A stretch of 64,000 nt of DNA from Chrysophaeum taylorii (GCA_029834535.1 JAQMWT010000349.1:62001-126000); one strand, 5' to 3'. Counted from the first letter of the stretch, positions 1 to 12,339 are shown. Program-made: numbers and translations. Notes: generated by a model not told the origin, from the letters alone.

Positions 1-1180
1 GCACATCATCCTTATCCTCAGCCTCCTCCTCTTCGACCAAGATGCCAGCAGTGGCTGCAATAACCCGGCAAACTTCGTCGAGCGAGTACTTTGCGAAACC
101 CGTCATCAAGAGCTCGTTGACACTGTCGACCAGCAACGAGGTGTTGGGAACACTCACGTTCACTTCGCGAGACGCACTCGCCATACTCTCAAGTGCATCA
201 GTAATGACCACGGTCACTTGCAGACTGGGTGGGGCATTGCCGATCGGCAAGCGTGCGTTGTCAAGTACAGTATCGGGCGACGAGGTGCGCAGGATGCCAC
301 GTTCGGTCTCGAAGCGGTATTGAAGCGGCAGCTCTGCAGACACCCAGCCCTCGGCCAAGAGCGTGAAGATCGTGTACAATGCAAAGCCTGCGGTGGGAGT
401 CACGTCCAGATCCCCCGAAGTCGGAGGTTCAATTGTCGTGATCGAGATACTTGCGAAACCGTATTTGCTTCCGACAGTCGCTTCGAGATTGAACGTGTAC
501 GTGCCACCGGGTACGAGTGCTAAAGGTGCGATAACCAGCGGGTGAGACCGAGATATATTAACATCCAATGATTTTGACACGGCTAATGGAGTTCGAGCAA
601 CATTTTCGAGGCTCTGGTCGGCGACGAGAGCGCCACGGGCAAGCGACCAGGTTGACACAACAACCTGCTCGGCGTCGGCCGCATCCTCGGGCAGCGCAAT
701 TGTGGCTTCGATTGTGAGCTTGTCTGCAGACCTTACGGTGGTCGTGTCGAAAAAAGTGATGTCGACGCGGGGGATAGCCATCGAAACTACCGTAAGGATC
801 TTTTGCGCCTCCGCCATGCGTCCATCTTGGGTGGACACCTCTACACTGAATGTGTACGTACCGGGTGCCAGTGTCCCAGCAGGCAGGAAGAGCACAGGGG
901 TCGTTGTCACTGGGACGTCGTCGCAAAGGCTCGTCTCCACCGCAGAGCATCGCCATTGGTACCCCAGCGTTGCCATCGGGTCGTCTTCGTCATATGATAC
1001 GGCAGCCGAGAGCACGATGTCCTCCAAGGACGATGCCGACTGGCTCGTGCCACCGTCGATCGCCGCGACGACGTGACCCGTGCCAACCTTTATCAACACG
1101 TCTTGTGTGTTGTTTAGACCCGAGAAAGTCTGGTCGACGACGGTAGCGCAGAGAACGTAGGACGTGTTCGACGCCAAGGC
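1..1180 (-). CDS. Gene A exon 4, partial (REJ-type region)
   Basis: From the acceptor (CTCAG before 1180) the frame starts GCC TTG GCG TCG (ALAS) and stays open to the window edge, about 393 residues. It has no internal Met requirement because it is an internal exon. It matches exon 4 of genes B and C almost residue for residue: ASNTSYVL near the start, the YQWRC...C cysteine pair, GTYTFSVEVSTQDGR, and the DVTPTAGFALYTIFTLLAEG block typical of REJ regions. The last readable residues are an acidic run near base 1. The GPS motif and membrane helices seen in B and C would lie further left. Confidence 0.85.
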
Positions 1181-4100
1181 CTGAGGTTGAACATAAGATG
1201 AGAATTTCAAGAGCATTAAGACAGGTCAATTCAGAAAAGCGAAAGATGAAATGCCGATAGAAAAAGGACTCTGCCTAATGCGAAGGCGTCGAGCTTGAAA
1301 ATACGATCGTTTTTGGAGGTAGATTCGAAATTTAGGCGCTCGAGAGACCCATCGTGTGGTCGTTCCTCAAAAAGCGTCCACAAAAACTCGACTTGACGCT
1401 CGAAATCGACTCTCCCGTCGCATTCTGTGGCGAATCCCAGAGCCTCAACTAATAGAGCCTCGCTTCGGCTCGCCAATAATACGTCGGCACCACCAACGAT
1501 CACAAGCGACGGGATGAAGTCGTAGGTAAGTCGAACAGTATAGCTGGCTGTCGTGGCGACCTAAACACATGGCCATTCACGAAACACAGGAATCTGAATA
1601 ACAGCGACATTGTGCGGGACGAACCTCAAGAAAATTTGTCACTCTCAACGTGAGCTGAAGTCGCGAGCTGACTGCGATAATTTCGTCGAGCTCGGCATTT
1701 GACAACGTAAAGAACGCGCTCCCTTGCGCGCGGTCAACCGCCGCGGCCAACGTTGCACTCTCGGCAGCAGCTACTGCATTCCAGAAAAACGTCATATCCC
1801 GACCAGCGCTGCCCGTTGATTGATCGGCCCGCAACGTGTAGTTCGTGCAGACGGAAACCGACTCGGGACCTTGGAATCCTACGCGCGGGACGATGGCATT
1901 GGCGGGTGCCAACGCCCGAACGGTCGTCCCATTCGCCGGTTCATAGCACTCACACCTGTCCACAAACAAAATCGTCAGCTCCGTGTCCACACCAAGACAA
2001 TTGAGGTCTCGCATCTGACACTGTCTCTCACCTCGCGCCGATTATACACTCCGCTTTCAAAACACCATCCAAAAGCGTGACGTTGCTCCCTGGAACGAAG
2101 CCCAGAGCATCGCTGATAACAGCATCCACAAACGTCGCGTTAACCCACACGCATGTTGCCTCCTCTACGTCTGTGAATAAAAATATATCTTTGCACGCGA
2201 ATTCCGCTCCGGCGACATGGCCCGCGCGATTCGTGACTGAATCGAAGCTGAGACCAAGTCGAGCGCCGCTTGAGCTGAATTGAGCCGAACGAAGCTTTGG
2301 CGGCTTGGGGATGTTGAGTTTCTTGCACGGTATTTGGGATGGTGGTGCTGACAGATCACTGGTGGTCGGCGCAACAGTAATCCGTGAGAAGTATTGATTC
2401 GACGTGACCGTTGGTTGCCATGTCGGACTTTGTCCATCTGTGACCTCGAACGCCCCGAATACCGTGTCCGCTGCGATAGTCGCCAAAGAAGCATCCCCGT
2501 CGACGGTTGCGTCGTTCAATGCAGACGTTACATTTGCTGCCTCGATGACGGCTCGCAACGATTCTTGGAGAGGACTTGTTGATGTGTCTGCCGAGGGTGT
2601 GACGGCTAATGTGAGTTCATTTTTTACGCGAGATGTAAACGCAGCGCTGTCAGTTGTTGAAACTGACTCAAATAAAACGACAAACGAGACGTCGATCGAA
2701 TGGCTGACTTCCTCCAGCTGCCGACGACTCAGGAGGCGACGGGTAGTGCGATCCTGCGCTTCGGCATTCGTAACGTCATCCGCGATGTCTAGCAAGCTAA
2801 ACATCGCCAAGGAGAACAGATTAGCTTCGGTTTCACCGAAATCATCTGCAATCATGCTCGCGAGGACCACTGTGGACTTAATGATCATAGTCGTTGAGTT
2901 AGTCGCCGATGGGGCTGCCGTGGGAGGCCCGGTGGGCGAGGTAGATGGTGTGACCGACTCTCTACCTTGCTGCAATGGAGTGCTAGTTGGTACCAGGTTT
3001 GGCAGCGCGCTCGGATGCGATATCGTCACTTCAGTCGGATTCGTCATGGGCACCGCAGTAGGATTGTTGTTCGTTGGCTCCGGAGACTCGGGGTTGATGG
3101 ACCCTGCTGAGTATGGGGGAATTGTCGGCATCCCAAATGGTTCGCTCGTCGGCGGTAAAGTCTCAAAAAACGATGGCTCAAGCGTTGGGTATGTGGGAAC
3201 GCTTGGCGAAATACCATTCGTCGGAACAATAGTACTTGCTGCAGCTGGGGCTGTTGCAGGCGGCAAAGTCACCGTGATCGTCGATTCTGGCGTTGGTACC
3301 AAGGATTGCGAAGACGTTGGTGTTCTAGTGGGTGATAATGTGGGTGGTAATGTGGGTGGTAATGTGGGTGGTAATGTGGGTTGTAATGTGGGTTGTAATG
3401 TGGGTTGTAATGTGGGTTGTAATGTGGGTTGTAATGTGGGTTGTAATGTGGGTTGCAATGTGGGTTGCACCATTGGATGGAAACTTGGTGGCACCAACGG
3501 ATGGGTGGTTGGCACCCACGAGAGTTGCAATGTTGGCCCAGATGACGATGACTCGTATAATGATGGCATAACAGTCGGACATGCTGGCGAACCTTGCCCA
3601 CTTGAGCTCCCTGGTGTACTCGCCGACGGGTGTATGGACGGCTGGATGGAATGTCTAATGATCGGCATGCTGCTGGGTAAGCTCGATGACGTTGAGCCAG
3701 GAGATGCAATCGGTCGAACCGAGGATGCCGACGAAGGCTCTGATACTGGTATCGATGTCGGAAATGGCGACGATGAAGAACTCGGAAAGGAAATGGGTAG
3801 ACCAGTGGGAGCGGGCGAAGGCCAAGATGTAGGTTGTTTCGTTGGCTCTGCGGATGGTGAGTCTGTCGGCTCAGAGGTTGGCGCACTCGTTGGAAACAAT
3901 GATGGTTGTGAACTAGGACTGTTTGATGGCGTCGCGGACGGACTGGCCGACGGACATCCAGACGGCTGGCTCGATGGTGCGCTACTTGGCGTGCTGCTTG
4001 GAGATGATAAGGGAATGGGTGATGGCATATACGTTGGGATTGAGTCCGGCACATATGAGGGAAATGGAGTTGGAAACGAAACGGGCTGTTGTGTTGGCGC

Positions 4101-7100
4101 CGATGCCGGAGGTAACGTTGGCTGATTCCATGGAACGGCTGAGGGCACGGCAGCTTCCGTGGTGAGCGCTGACGGGAGAGAACTTAAGACAGTCTCGCTC
4201 GAAGGATATAATGAAGGTATGGCTGAGGGTGCACCAGATGGTTGACCCAAGGGGCTGAGACTCAATATGCGCGATGGAAAGATGGATGGTACATTCGTAG
4301 GAATCGCGCTTGGCACAGTCGAAGGCAATGGCGACGGAATACTTGTTGGAAATGGAATAATAACTGATGTCGGCACTGCAGTTGAGCTTGAGCTTGGCTG
4401 CTTTGCTGGCATCGATGACTGCCAAGACGAGGGCAAACTTGTTGGATTCGACGAGGGAGCTGCGGTTAGCGCGGGAGTCGCAGCTTTTGTGGGAAACGAC
4501 GACGGCAAGGAGCTTGGCGTGGTGGAAGGCAACATCATTGGATTTTCTGTTGGAGACGAGTTAGGTTTTGCGCTCGGCACCACGCTGGGAAACGAGCTAG
4601 GTAGCATTGTGGACGTCGACGATGGCGACGACAAATTCAAGCTTGCCAGATCAGCTGAGGGAGGGATGGTTAGTGCAGAAGTAGGGGGATTCGAGGGCCA
4701 TGAGCTCGGAACACTAGAAGGCAACGGCAACGGGTATGTTCTTGAAAAAGAAATAGGACCTGATGTCGGCATCGCGGTTGGGCTTGAGCTTGGCTGCTTT
4801 TTCGGCATCAACGACGCCCGCGACGAGGGCAAACTCGTCGGACCCTCCGAGGGAGCTGCGGTCGGAACGGACGTTGGGGTTTCGGTGGGAATCGACGACG
4901 GCAACGAGCTGGGGACGTTCGTTGGCAGCGCCGATGATGCCGCAGACGGTGTCTCAGTTGGCTGGCTTGAAGGCGATTCACTTGGAATACTGCTAGGGAC
5001 GCTCGAGGGACACACTGTAGGCGCAGAGCTTGGCATGCTAAGAGGCAGCATTGATGGATTTGCTGTTGGGAACGAGATTGGTACTTTGGTTGGGACCGCA
5101 GTGGGATACGAGATAGGTGATATTGTTGGTGTCGACGATGGCGAAGACGAGGGAGCGCTTGTCGGACCAGCTGAGGGAGAAGCGGTTGGCGCAGTAGTCG
5201 GAGCCACTGTGGGAAGTGACGACGGCCACGAGCTAGGTGTGCCCGACGGCGCCTTAGACGGAGCTGCTGTAGGAATTCTGGTTGGTTGGCTGGATGGAGA
5301 TGCACTAGGACTGCTCGAGGGACTTGCTGTCGGCCATGAGCTCGGCACACTCGAAGGCAACGGCGACGGGTGCGTCGTTGGGATTGAAAAAGGAGCTGAT
5401 GTCGGCATCGCTGTTGGGCTTAAGCTTGGCTGCATGGTTGGCATCGAGGATGGCCACGACGAGGGCAAACTCGTCGGATTCGACGAGGGAGCTGCGGTCG
5501 GCGCGCGCGTCGGAGCTTTCGTGGGAAGCGACGACGGCAAGGAGCTCGGAACGCTTGTAGGCAACGCGGATGGAGCCGCAGATGGCGTACCAGTCGGCTG
5601 GCTCGAGGGAAATGGACTCGGAATGCTGCTAGGGAAAATCGAAGGATTCGGTGAAGGCGCAGAGCTCGGCATGCTAAGAGGAAGCAGCGACGGATTCGCT
5701 GTTGGGAACGAGATTGGTACTTTGGTTGGGACCGCGCTGGGATACGAGCTAGGTGACATTGCGGGCGTCGATGATGGCGACAACGAGGGAACTCTTGTCG
5801 GATCAGCTAAGGGAGGGACGGTGGGTGGTGCAGACGTCGGGGAATTTGTGGGCAATGAGCTCGGTACATTCGAAGGCAACTGCGACGGGTGTGTTGTTGG
5901 GACTGACAAAGGAACTGACGTCGGCACAGCAGTTGAGCTCGAGCTTGGCTGCTTTGCACTTGGAATGCTGGTAGGGATGCTTATGGGACACACCGTAGGC
6001 ACAGAGCTTGGCGTGCTGAAAGGCAGCGGCGATGGATTTGCTGTTGGGAGCGAGATTGGTACAAAGGTTGGGACCGCACTGGGATACGAGCTACTAGGTG
6101 ACTTTGTTGGCATCGACGATGGCAACAACGAAGGAACGCTTGTCGGATCAGGTGAGGGAGGGCTGGACGGTGTGGCAGTCGGAGCAGCCAGAAGCGAGGA
6201 CGGCCACAAGCTGGGCGTGCTCGACGGCGCCTTGGACGGAGCTGCAGTAGGCATTCCGCGTGGTTGGCTAGATGGGGATGCACTAGGACTGCTCGAGGGG
6301 CACGCGGTGGGCCACCTGCTCGGCAATATCGAAGGCAACGGCGATGGCGATGGGTGCTTTGTTGGGAAAGAAACAGGAACTGATGTGGGCACTGCAGTTG
6401 GGATGGAGCTTGAATGCTTTGTTGGCATCGAGGACGGCCAGAACGAGGGTAATATCGTCGGATCCGCCGAGGAAGCTGTGGTCGGCGCGGACTTTAGAGT
6501 TCTAGTGGAAAGCGACGACGGCAAGGAGCTGGGAACGCTCGTTGGCGACGCGGATGGAGCTGCAGACGGTGTCCCAGTCGGCTGGCTCGAGGGCAATTCA
6601 CTCGGAACGCTGCTTGGTATAGTGGAGGCACTCGGTGTAGGCACAGAGCTCGGGGTACTGGAAGGCCGCATCGATGGATTCGCTGTTGGGAACGAGATTG
6701 GTACTATGGTCGGGACCGTGATTGGATACGAGCTTGGTGGTACCGTGGGCGTCGACGATGGCGACGACGAGGGGAAGCTTGTCGGGTCAGCTGACGGAGG
6801 ATCGGTTGGTGCGGAGGTCGGAGAATTCGTAGAATGCGACGACGGCAATGAGCTGGGCACGCTTGACGGCACCAGGGACGTCGGGATTCTGGTTGGTTGG
6901 CTCGATGGAAATGCACTAGAACTGCTCGAGGGACGTGCGGTGGGCCATGAGCTCGGCACACTCGAAGGAAACGGCCACGGGTGCGTCGTTGGGATTGATG
7001 TCGGCATCGCAGTTGGGCTTGAGCTTCGCTGCACAGTTGGCATCGAGGACGGCCACCACGAGGGCAAATTCGCCGGATTTGACGAGGGAGCTGCGGTCGG

Positions 7101-10010
7101 CGCGGGCGTCGGAAATTTGGAGGGAAGCGACGACGGCAAGGGGCTGGAGGCTCTTGTTGGCAACGCAGATGTAGCTGCAGACGGTGTCCCAGTTGGCTGG
7201 CTCGAGGGCAATGGACTCGGAATGCTGCTAGGGATGCCCGAGGGACACCCCGTAGGCGCAGAGCTTGGCATGCTAAGAGGCAGCATTGATGGATTTGCTG
7301 TAGGGAACGAGATTGGTACTATGGTTGGGACCGATCTGGGATACGAGCTAGGTGACGTTGTGGGCGTAGACGATGGTGACGACGAGGGAGCGCTTGTCTG
7401 ATCAACCGAGGGAGGAGCGGTTGGGTCAGTAGCCGGAGCCACCGTGGGAAGCGACGACGGCCACGAGCTGGGCGTGCCCGACGGCGCCTGGGACGGACCT
7501 GTTGTAGGAATTCTGGTTTGTTGGCTGGATGGGCATGCACTAGGACTGCTCGAGGGACATGCGGTGGGCCACGAGCTCGGCACACTCGAAGGCAACGGCG
7601 ACGGGTGCGTCGTTGGGATTGATAAAGGAATTGATGTCGGCATCGCAGTTGGGCTTGAGATTGGCTGAATGGTTGGCATCGAGGACGGCCACGACGAGGG
7701 CAAAATCGTCGGATTCGACGAGGGGGCTGCGGTCGGTGCTGGCGTTGGAGCTTCAGCGGGAAGTGACGACGGCAAGAAGCTGGGGACGCTCGTTGGCGAC
7801 GCGGAGGGAACCGCAGACGGTGTCCCAGTCGGCTGGCTCGAGGGCAATGCACTCGGAACGCTGCTAGGGATGCCGGAGGGACACACCGTAGGCACAGAGC
7901 TTGGCGTGCTCGACGGCATCGCCGAGGGCAGTGCGATTGGTTTTGTCGAAGGCCAAGCGCTCGGAATGACCGTAGGGAGGCTCGAGGGACTGGCGGTAGG
8001 TGCTGAGCTCGGCAACCTTGAAGGCAGTGACGATGGAATCATCGTGGGCGCGTCGAACGGCGGTAGCGACGGTAGCATTGTGGGAAGGAAACTGGGCTGA
8101 TTCGAAGGTGTTGACGACGGCAACGGCACGGGAAGAATCGTCGGATCGGAAGACGGTGCGACAGTCGGCGCAGAACTCGGAGTATTTAATGTTGGAAAGG
8201 GCGACGGAACAACAGAGCTGGGTGCGTTTGATGGCGTCGTCGAAGGACGAGCCGATGGCGCCGCGGACGGCAAGGTCGAGGGTCCAGCGCTTGGCGCGCT
8301 CCTCGGCGACGACGTAGGGTTCGAGCTCGGCGCGGTCGACGGCGTAATCGAGGGCATGGTGGTCGAGGGCTTTGTCGAAGGCCAAAAACTCGGCTGGCTG
8401 CTCGGGCTTGTCGAAGGCCAAAAACTCGGCTGGCTGCTCGGGCTCGTCGAAGGCCAAAAACTCGGCTGGCTGCTCGGGCTTGTCGAAGGCCAAAAACTCG
8501 GCTGGCTGGTCGGGCTTTTCGAAGGCCAAAAACTCGGCTGGCTGGTCGGGCTCGTCGAAGGCCAAAAACTCGGCTGGCTGGTCGGGCTCGTCGAAGGCCA
8601 AAAACTCGGCTGGCTGCTCGGGCTCGTCGAGGGGCTCGTCGAGGGAATCGCCGTCGGCATCCCTGTCGGAAAGAATGTTGGCCGCGCGGTGGGAGTAGAC
8701 GACGGCGGCGCACTAGGCGAGTGCGACGGCGCTGCGGTCGGTCGCGCGGACGGCACTTCCGAGGGACGGGTCGTAACCAGTGCCGGCAAGGGTGAGAACG
8801 TAATCGATGACGGCGCATAAGTTGGCGAGTCGATCGAAAAGACGTAAGCGGAACCGACGTTGAGGCTCGATCCGACATTATCGCTGTAGGCTCCCGCGAC
8901 GATCGTATTTTGGTACGCGGCTACCGACGATCCGAAATAGTCGAAGCGAAAGCCATCGCTCGCGAGAAGCTTTGCCACCAGACGAGCATAATTATTATTA
9001 TCACCATCATCATCATCGTACTCGAAGACGTAAGCTGAGCCCGCTTCCGCGCCCTCGTCGTTGTCGCCACTCGCACCAACAACGATAATACCGTCATAAA
9101 TCGCTACCGAGACGCCAAACCAGTCGTTCGCGGAGCCGTCGCTCGCCACGAGTTTCCAGAGCTGAACGTACGTAGTGGAATTATAACGGAAAACGTAGAC
9201 CGCGCCCTGGTCGTTGCTGCTGGCATCTGTATAGCTCGCGCCGGCGACGATCGTGTCGTTGTAAAGAGCTACCGTTTCGCCGAGATAACCCTCCCTCTCG
9301 CCGTCGCTCGCGACGAGCTTACAGACCTGGACGCCGTTTTCGTATACGTAGACTGCGCCCGCGTTAAAGGTCACGTCGTCGTCCCGCGGGGCTCCCACAA
9401 CGATCACGTCGTTGAAAATCGCCACAGCATACCCAAAATAATCGTCGTACCCGCCGTCGCTCGCCGTTAGCTTCCAAATTTGCTCGAAAGTGGAAGCGTC
9501 GAAGACGTACGCCGCGCCAGCGTTTGTGTTCTCCTCGTCGTCGAGGATAGAACCGACGACGATCGTGTTCTCGAAGATCGCCACAGACCACCCGAAATAG
9601 TCGTACTCGCTACCATCGCTCGCTTTGAGCTTGGCGACCTGGGTCTCGCCGCTAAAAACGTAAGCCGCGCCAGCGTTCGTCCCGAGATCGCTGTCCTCGT
9701 TCGCGCCGACGACAATCGTATCGGCGTATATTGCGACCGAATTCCCGAATTCGTCGCTCTGACTGCCGTCGCTCGCAACGAGTTTCGCGACTTGCGCGTA
9801 CGTCGTAGCGTTGAACACGTATGCCGCGCCCTGATCACTGTCGTCGCCGAACGCACCCGCGACGATCCTATCGTCGAACATCGCCACAGATCCTCCCAAG
9901 TAATCGTAGGCGCTTCCATCGCTCGCGCTCAACTTGGCCACCTGCTCGACACTCGTGAGCCGCCGCGCCATCGCGCCGGTGGTGCACAGCACCACGAGGA
10001 GTGCTGCCAT
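1..10010 (-). CDS. Gene A: giant FG-GAP / PT-stalk / REJ receptor-like protein, 3' end off the window
   Basis: Leftmost of three tandem paralogues. Exons read on the minus strand: 10010-2032, 1955-1625, 1560-1270 and 1180 to beyond base 1. Introns are 76, 64 and 89 bp with GT-AG ends, and frames join cleanly (phases 2, 0, 0). The ATG at 10010 opens a signal peptide (MAALLVVLCTTGAMA). Seven FG-GAP repeats (about residues 20-390) follow, each with a KL.ASDG...FG.SVAI...IVVGA core; seven blades would make a complete integrin-type propeller. A Pro/Ser/Thr stalk runs to about residue 2365, then a conserved domain (STVVLASM...) and the start of a REJ-type region (FSSSGARLGLSFDS) that continues through exons 2-4. 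About 3,260 residues are visible. The membrane part must lie left of the window. Role inferred: cell-surface adhesion or sensing. The FG-GAP and REJ calls rest on visible motifs; ligand and function are unknown. Confidence 0.85.
3337..3468 (-). repeat. 12-bp coding minisatellite, 11 copies, gene A
   Basis: Eleven near-identical 12-bp units (AATGTGGGTTGT on the plus strand, with GGT and TGC variants) encoding PTLQ repeats followed by PTLP in the stalk's C-terminal part. The matching stretch in gene B (about 20030-20190) is diverged PT(L/M/V)xP sequence, so the homogeneous array arose or was refreshed in A. Confidence 0.9.
8374..8625 (-). repeat. 36-bp coding minisatellite, 7 copies, gene A
   Basis: Seven head-to-tail copies of a 36-bp unit encoding SPSSQPSFWPST (with SPTSQ and WPSK variants). 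Starts are exactly 36 bp apart from 8374 to 8590. The array lies at the N-terminal end of the stalk just after the propeller. Neither B nor C has a Trp-containing array at this position, so it is a recent expansion private to A. Confidence 0.9.
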
Positions 10011-10600
10011 CTTGAGGCTATTTATTCCTCTTTACGCCAGGGGAAGGGTAGGGAAGCTTCGCAGAATCTTTGTTCATTTTAAAACACGGACGTTATGTTG
10101 TTGGTCGTGGCATTTGTTCATTCTGTGGCTAATTTCGACTGACGCCAGATGCATCTTCTAATATAAGTTAACGGCTCTTATCCACCCACCCATCCATCCA
10201 TCCATCCATCCATTCTGTGGGTGACGACGGGTAACTTAACTTGGGATGGATGTCCTCCACCCCGCCACAGCATCGTCACAGGCTGCGAAGTTGCCAATAA
10301 AATCGACGCCCGCCGCTTATGGAGTCTCCCGAGGTCCGTTGCCGTCGGTGCTCCTTGCCATCTTATGTGCTGTTGATGACATGTGGTTCCTTCGTTCTGA
10401 TGACTTTCGGCCAAGTCATAATTGCGCGGAACCAATCGTGGCGCGGTGTGTGGTGCTGCGATCAATTCAACACAACCGCCGTTTTCCGCGCTTGGAAAGA
10501 GTCGCGCTTTTCTTTTTTTTTTTTGCGCGCGCTATCTCCTTTTCTATCAATGGGCTTGGCGACGGCCGCATCCGAGGTGGGGGGGGCGCGCAAGAACATC
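10011..10600. other. 5' flank of gene A; no gene seen
   Basis: Holds the presumed promoter side of gene A. A (CCAT)n tract lies at about 10182-10214 and a T-run at about 10511-10523. Short open frames in 10240-10700 lack any recognisable domain and overlap on both strands, so none is called. Confidence 0.5.
10182..10214. repeat. (CCAT)n microsatellite
   Basis: A CCACCCACC lead-in followed by six CCAT units, upstream of gene A. Simple sequence, no coding potential inferred. Confidence 0.85.
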
Positions 10601-10601
10601 G

Positions 10602-11378
10602 TTTTACTGACCGGGGGGGGCGCCACACCCCAGCGCTAAGGTTTTGTGCCCGGGGGGGGAGTCTGCGACCTCCCAGCACGAAAGTTTCGTGCTAGGGGGG
10701 TGTCTGACGACCGCGTACGCAAGCTAGAAGGGGCCTTAGGAGTGCTTGCCGGGCGCCCAGGTGGTCAGCAAAGCTATAAACCAACGGACAGCCACGGACT
10801 GGGGGCCGGCGACTCGGCCGGGAGGGCGCGCTTCTGCTAGCCTCGCGCACTTCGCGGGCATGGGCGTTATAGAATCGGACCAGAGAGAGCACGGCTGCAG
10901 GAAAATCACCGTGCCTTTGCCATACGCGCGACTCCGAGCCGTAAAACTTATCAAGATATTGTGCGCGTCCTGTCTTCAAGGCGACGATGATGACGGCAAC
11001 GAACAGCCCCCGGTGAACATGGCGAGGCCAAAGAGCCAGACTCCGTCGACGAGACTGCCCTCGACGAGGAGGAGGAGGAGGCGGAGGATGAGGGCCGCGC
11101 TCCCGAGGAGAGAACCTCCGCGACTACCTCATGGAACTCGGCGACGCCGCATTCTACCATGAGGCCGCCGCATTCCTCGCGGCCCATTCCGCGTCGCCAA
11201 ACACCCCCCTCGACCCCGATTTCCCTGCCGAACTATAGCCTGCCTTGTAGTACCACTCTGGTGCTGCAGCGCACGTCGTCCTAGGGGGGGGGGGGTCACC
11301 GATCCCCCAGCGCTATAGGAGACTCCTAACGTAGGGGACACCCCAGCGCTAAGCTTTCGTGCTGGGGGGGGGGGGGGT
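10602..11378. repeat. Dispersed G-run hairpin repeats
   Basis: A recurring motif, CCCAGCGCTAAG.TTT.GTGC followed by 6-15 G, occurs at 10628-10659 and 11341-11378, with a partial copy at 11303-11325. A clearer inverted version lies at 10672-10700, where the arms CCCAGCACGAAA and TTTCGTGCTAGGG pair except for one bulged base. Further G-runs lie at about 10606-10614 and 11283-11295. They look like hairpins capped by G-tracts. Their origin is unknown, and run lengths may be affected by sequencing error. Confidence 0.55.
11024..11238 (+). pseudogene. Coding-like remnant with acidic stretch, unidentified
   Basis: One frame from 11024 reads a Glu/Asp-rich segment (EAKEPDSVDETALDEEEEE). A second frame then reads ENLRDYLMELGDAAFYHEAA and on to a stop at 11236-11238. 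The helical, non-random composition of both pieces and the frame change between them suggest the decayed end of a gene, perhaps mobile-element borne. No family recognised. Confidence 0.3.
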
Positions 11379-11440
11379 TCTCGTCGTGTTCTCGCGCCCC
11401 CCCACCCCCGGACGCGGCTGTCGCCAAGCCTTGACTTTGG

Positions 11441-11760
11441 TCAACAACGCCTTTCATAAACGCGAGTAGCTTCCGCATGTCTGCGCGCGCCTCGCAGCAG
11501 AGCCCCAGGAAAAGCCGCTATGCCTCGGGAAACCACCCTATAAGTAAAGAGCTCCAGCGCACTCGTTGGATCCTTCCGTGGCGGGCTGAAGTCGCCGGCC
11601 TCCTCACCCTGACTCCCCCCCATGCACTCCGCGCCCCCGCAAACCGGCGATATGTAGAATTCCGAGTCTAGGAGCCTCCACCTATGCTTAGTGCCGGCAT
11701 CTATCTTTGCGTACTCGGGCAAGAAGAGGGACTGCTCGGCGAAGAAAATGTGTCCTCGGG
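11441..11760 (-). pseudogene. Weak coding-like remnant, unidentified
   Basis: An open minus-strand frame reads LPEYAKIDAGTKHRWRLLDS and continues about 90 residues. Composition is plausible for a protein, but there is no clear start, partner exon or domain. Could be chance in GC-rich DNA. Confidence 0.2.
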
Positions 11761-11999
11761 ACGGTCATAACGAAGGCGGGTGCTACGGGAAATTGTCGCC
11801 GTGGGCGTGCAAGCTGACGAACCCCATCGGTGCCCTCTTGGCGCCTCTACTCCTCTCAGCACTCTAATTCGACTGTTGAAAACCCACAGACACAGGGGAC
11901 GTCTGCGTCCGACCCGCAGCTTTCGTCTGCTCGTGTTTGTTGTTCCCCACAGAGTCATTCCGACGCGGAGTAATTGACGCAGATATAATCATAGAATCA

Positions 12000-12234
12000 T
12001 GGCCCGCAGAGCTCGCCCTGGTTCGTGGTCAGATAATTTTTGGGGATCAAGCGTTTTCCCTCTAACTGGTGAGCCATGCTCGTCCTGAGCCAAAATAGCT
12101 CTCGGGTTGTTTGTCGTGGATCAGAAGAAAATGCGTACCTTGGCGGTGCTAGGATCGAGTAGCGCAGGAGCATGACCGGCACTCCGATGTTAAGCACGAT
12201 CTTGTGCGGCGTCCTAAGCCCAACTCGCGAGATC
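12000..12234 (-). pseudogene. Remnant resembling the C-terminal part of a PIF1-type helicase
   Basis: From a stop at 12235 the minus strand reads TPHKIVLNIGVPVMLLR. This matches the PIF1 helicase consensus PPH.L.LKVG.PVMLLRN, which normally precedes an N-G-T-R segment. After LLR the match breaks off; a GTACGC donor-like site follows, and an N-G-T-R-like stretch may resume after CAG near 12110. No helicase motor motifs lie upstream, so this is a fragment. PIF1-like helicases occur both as host genes and in Helitrons; nothing here decides between them. Confidence 0.4.
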
Positions 12235-12339
12235 TAGTACGTCCTGCAGGATGAGTTTTGAGGAATTCAACAAGGCAGAGCGATGTGTTTGTCTGTTGTT
12301 GAATTGTATCAAACAATACACTAAAAATAAATACACTGC

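Larger units (their letters stand above)
2915..8830 (-). repeat. Gene A PT/PS tetrapeptide stalk
   Basis: About 1,970 residues of xxPS/xxPT tetrapeptides encoded on the minus strand. The higher-order unit is the same as in gene B but more decayed. A landmark in the unit (GGCAAC on the plus strand) recurs at 4720, 5356, 5875, 6334, 6967 and 7591, giving spacings of 636, 519, 459, 633 and 624 bp, as if a 636-bp unit had lost pieces. Such P/S/T-rich stalks are usually extended and heavily O-glycosylated; that is family knowledge, not visible here. Confidence 0.8.

Noticed and set aside
8374-8625. Regular 36-bp repeats that look CRISPR-like
   Set aside because: Repeats are directly adjacent without unique spacers, are in frame with gene A and encode SPSSQPSFWPST.
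2404-8820. Long plus-strand frames opposite gene A (for example 4267-7401)
   Set aside because: Same composition effect as in gene B; no domain and repeats follow the minus-strand protein.
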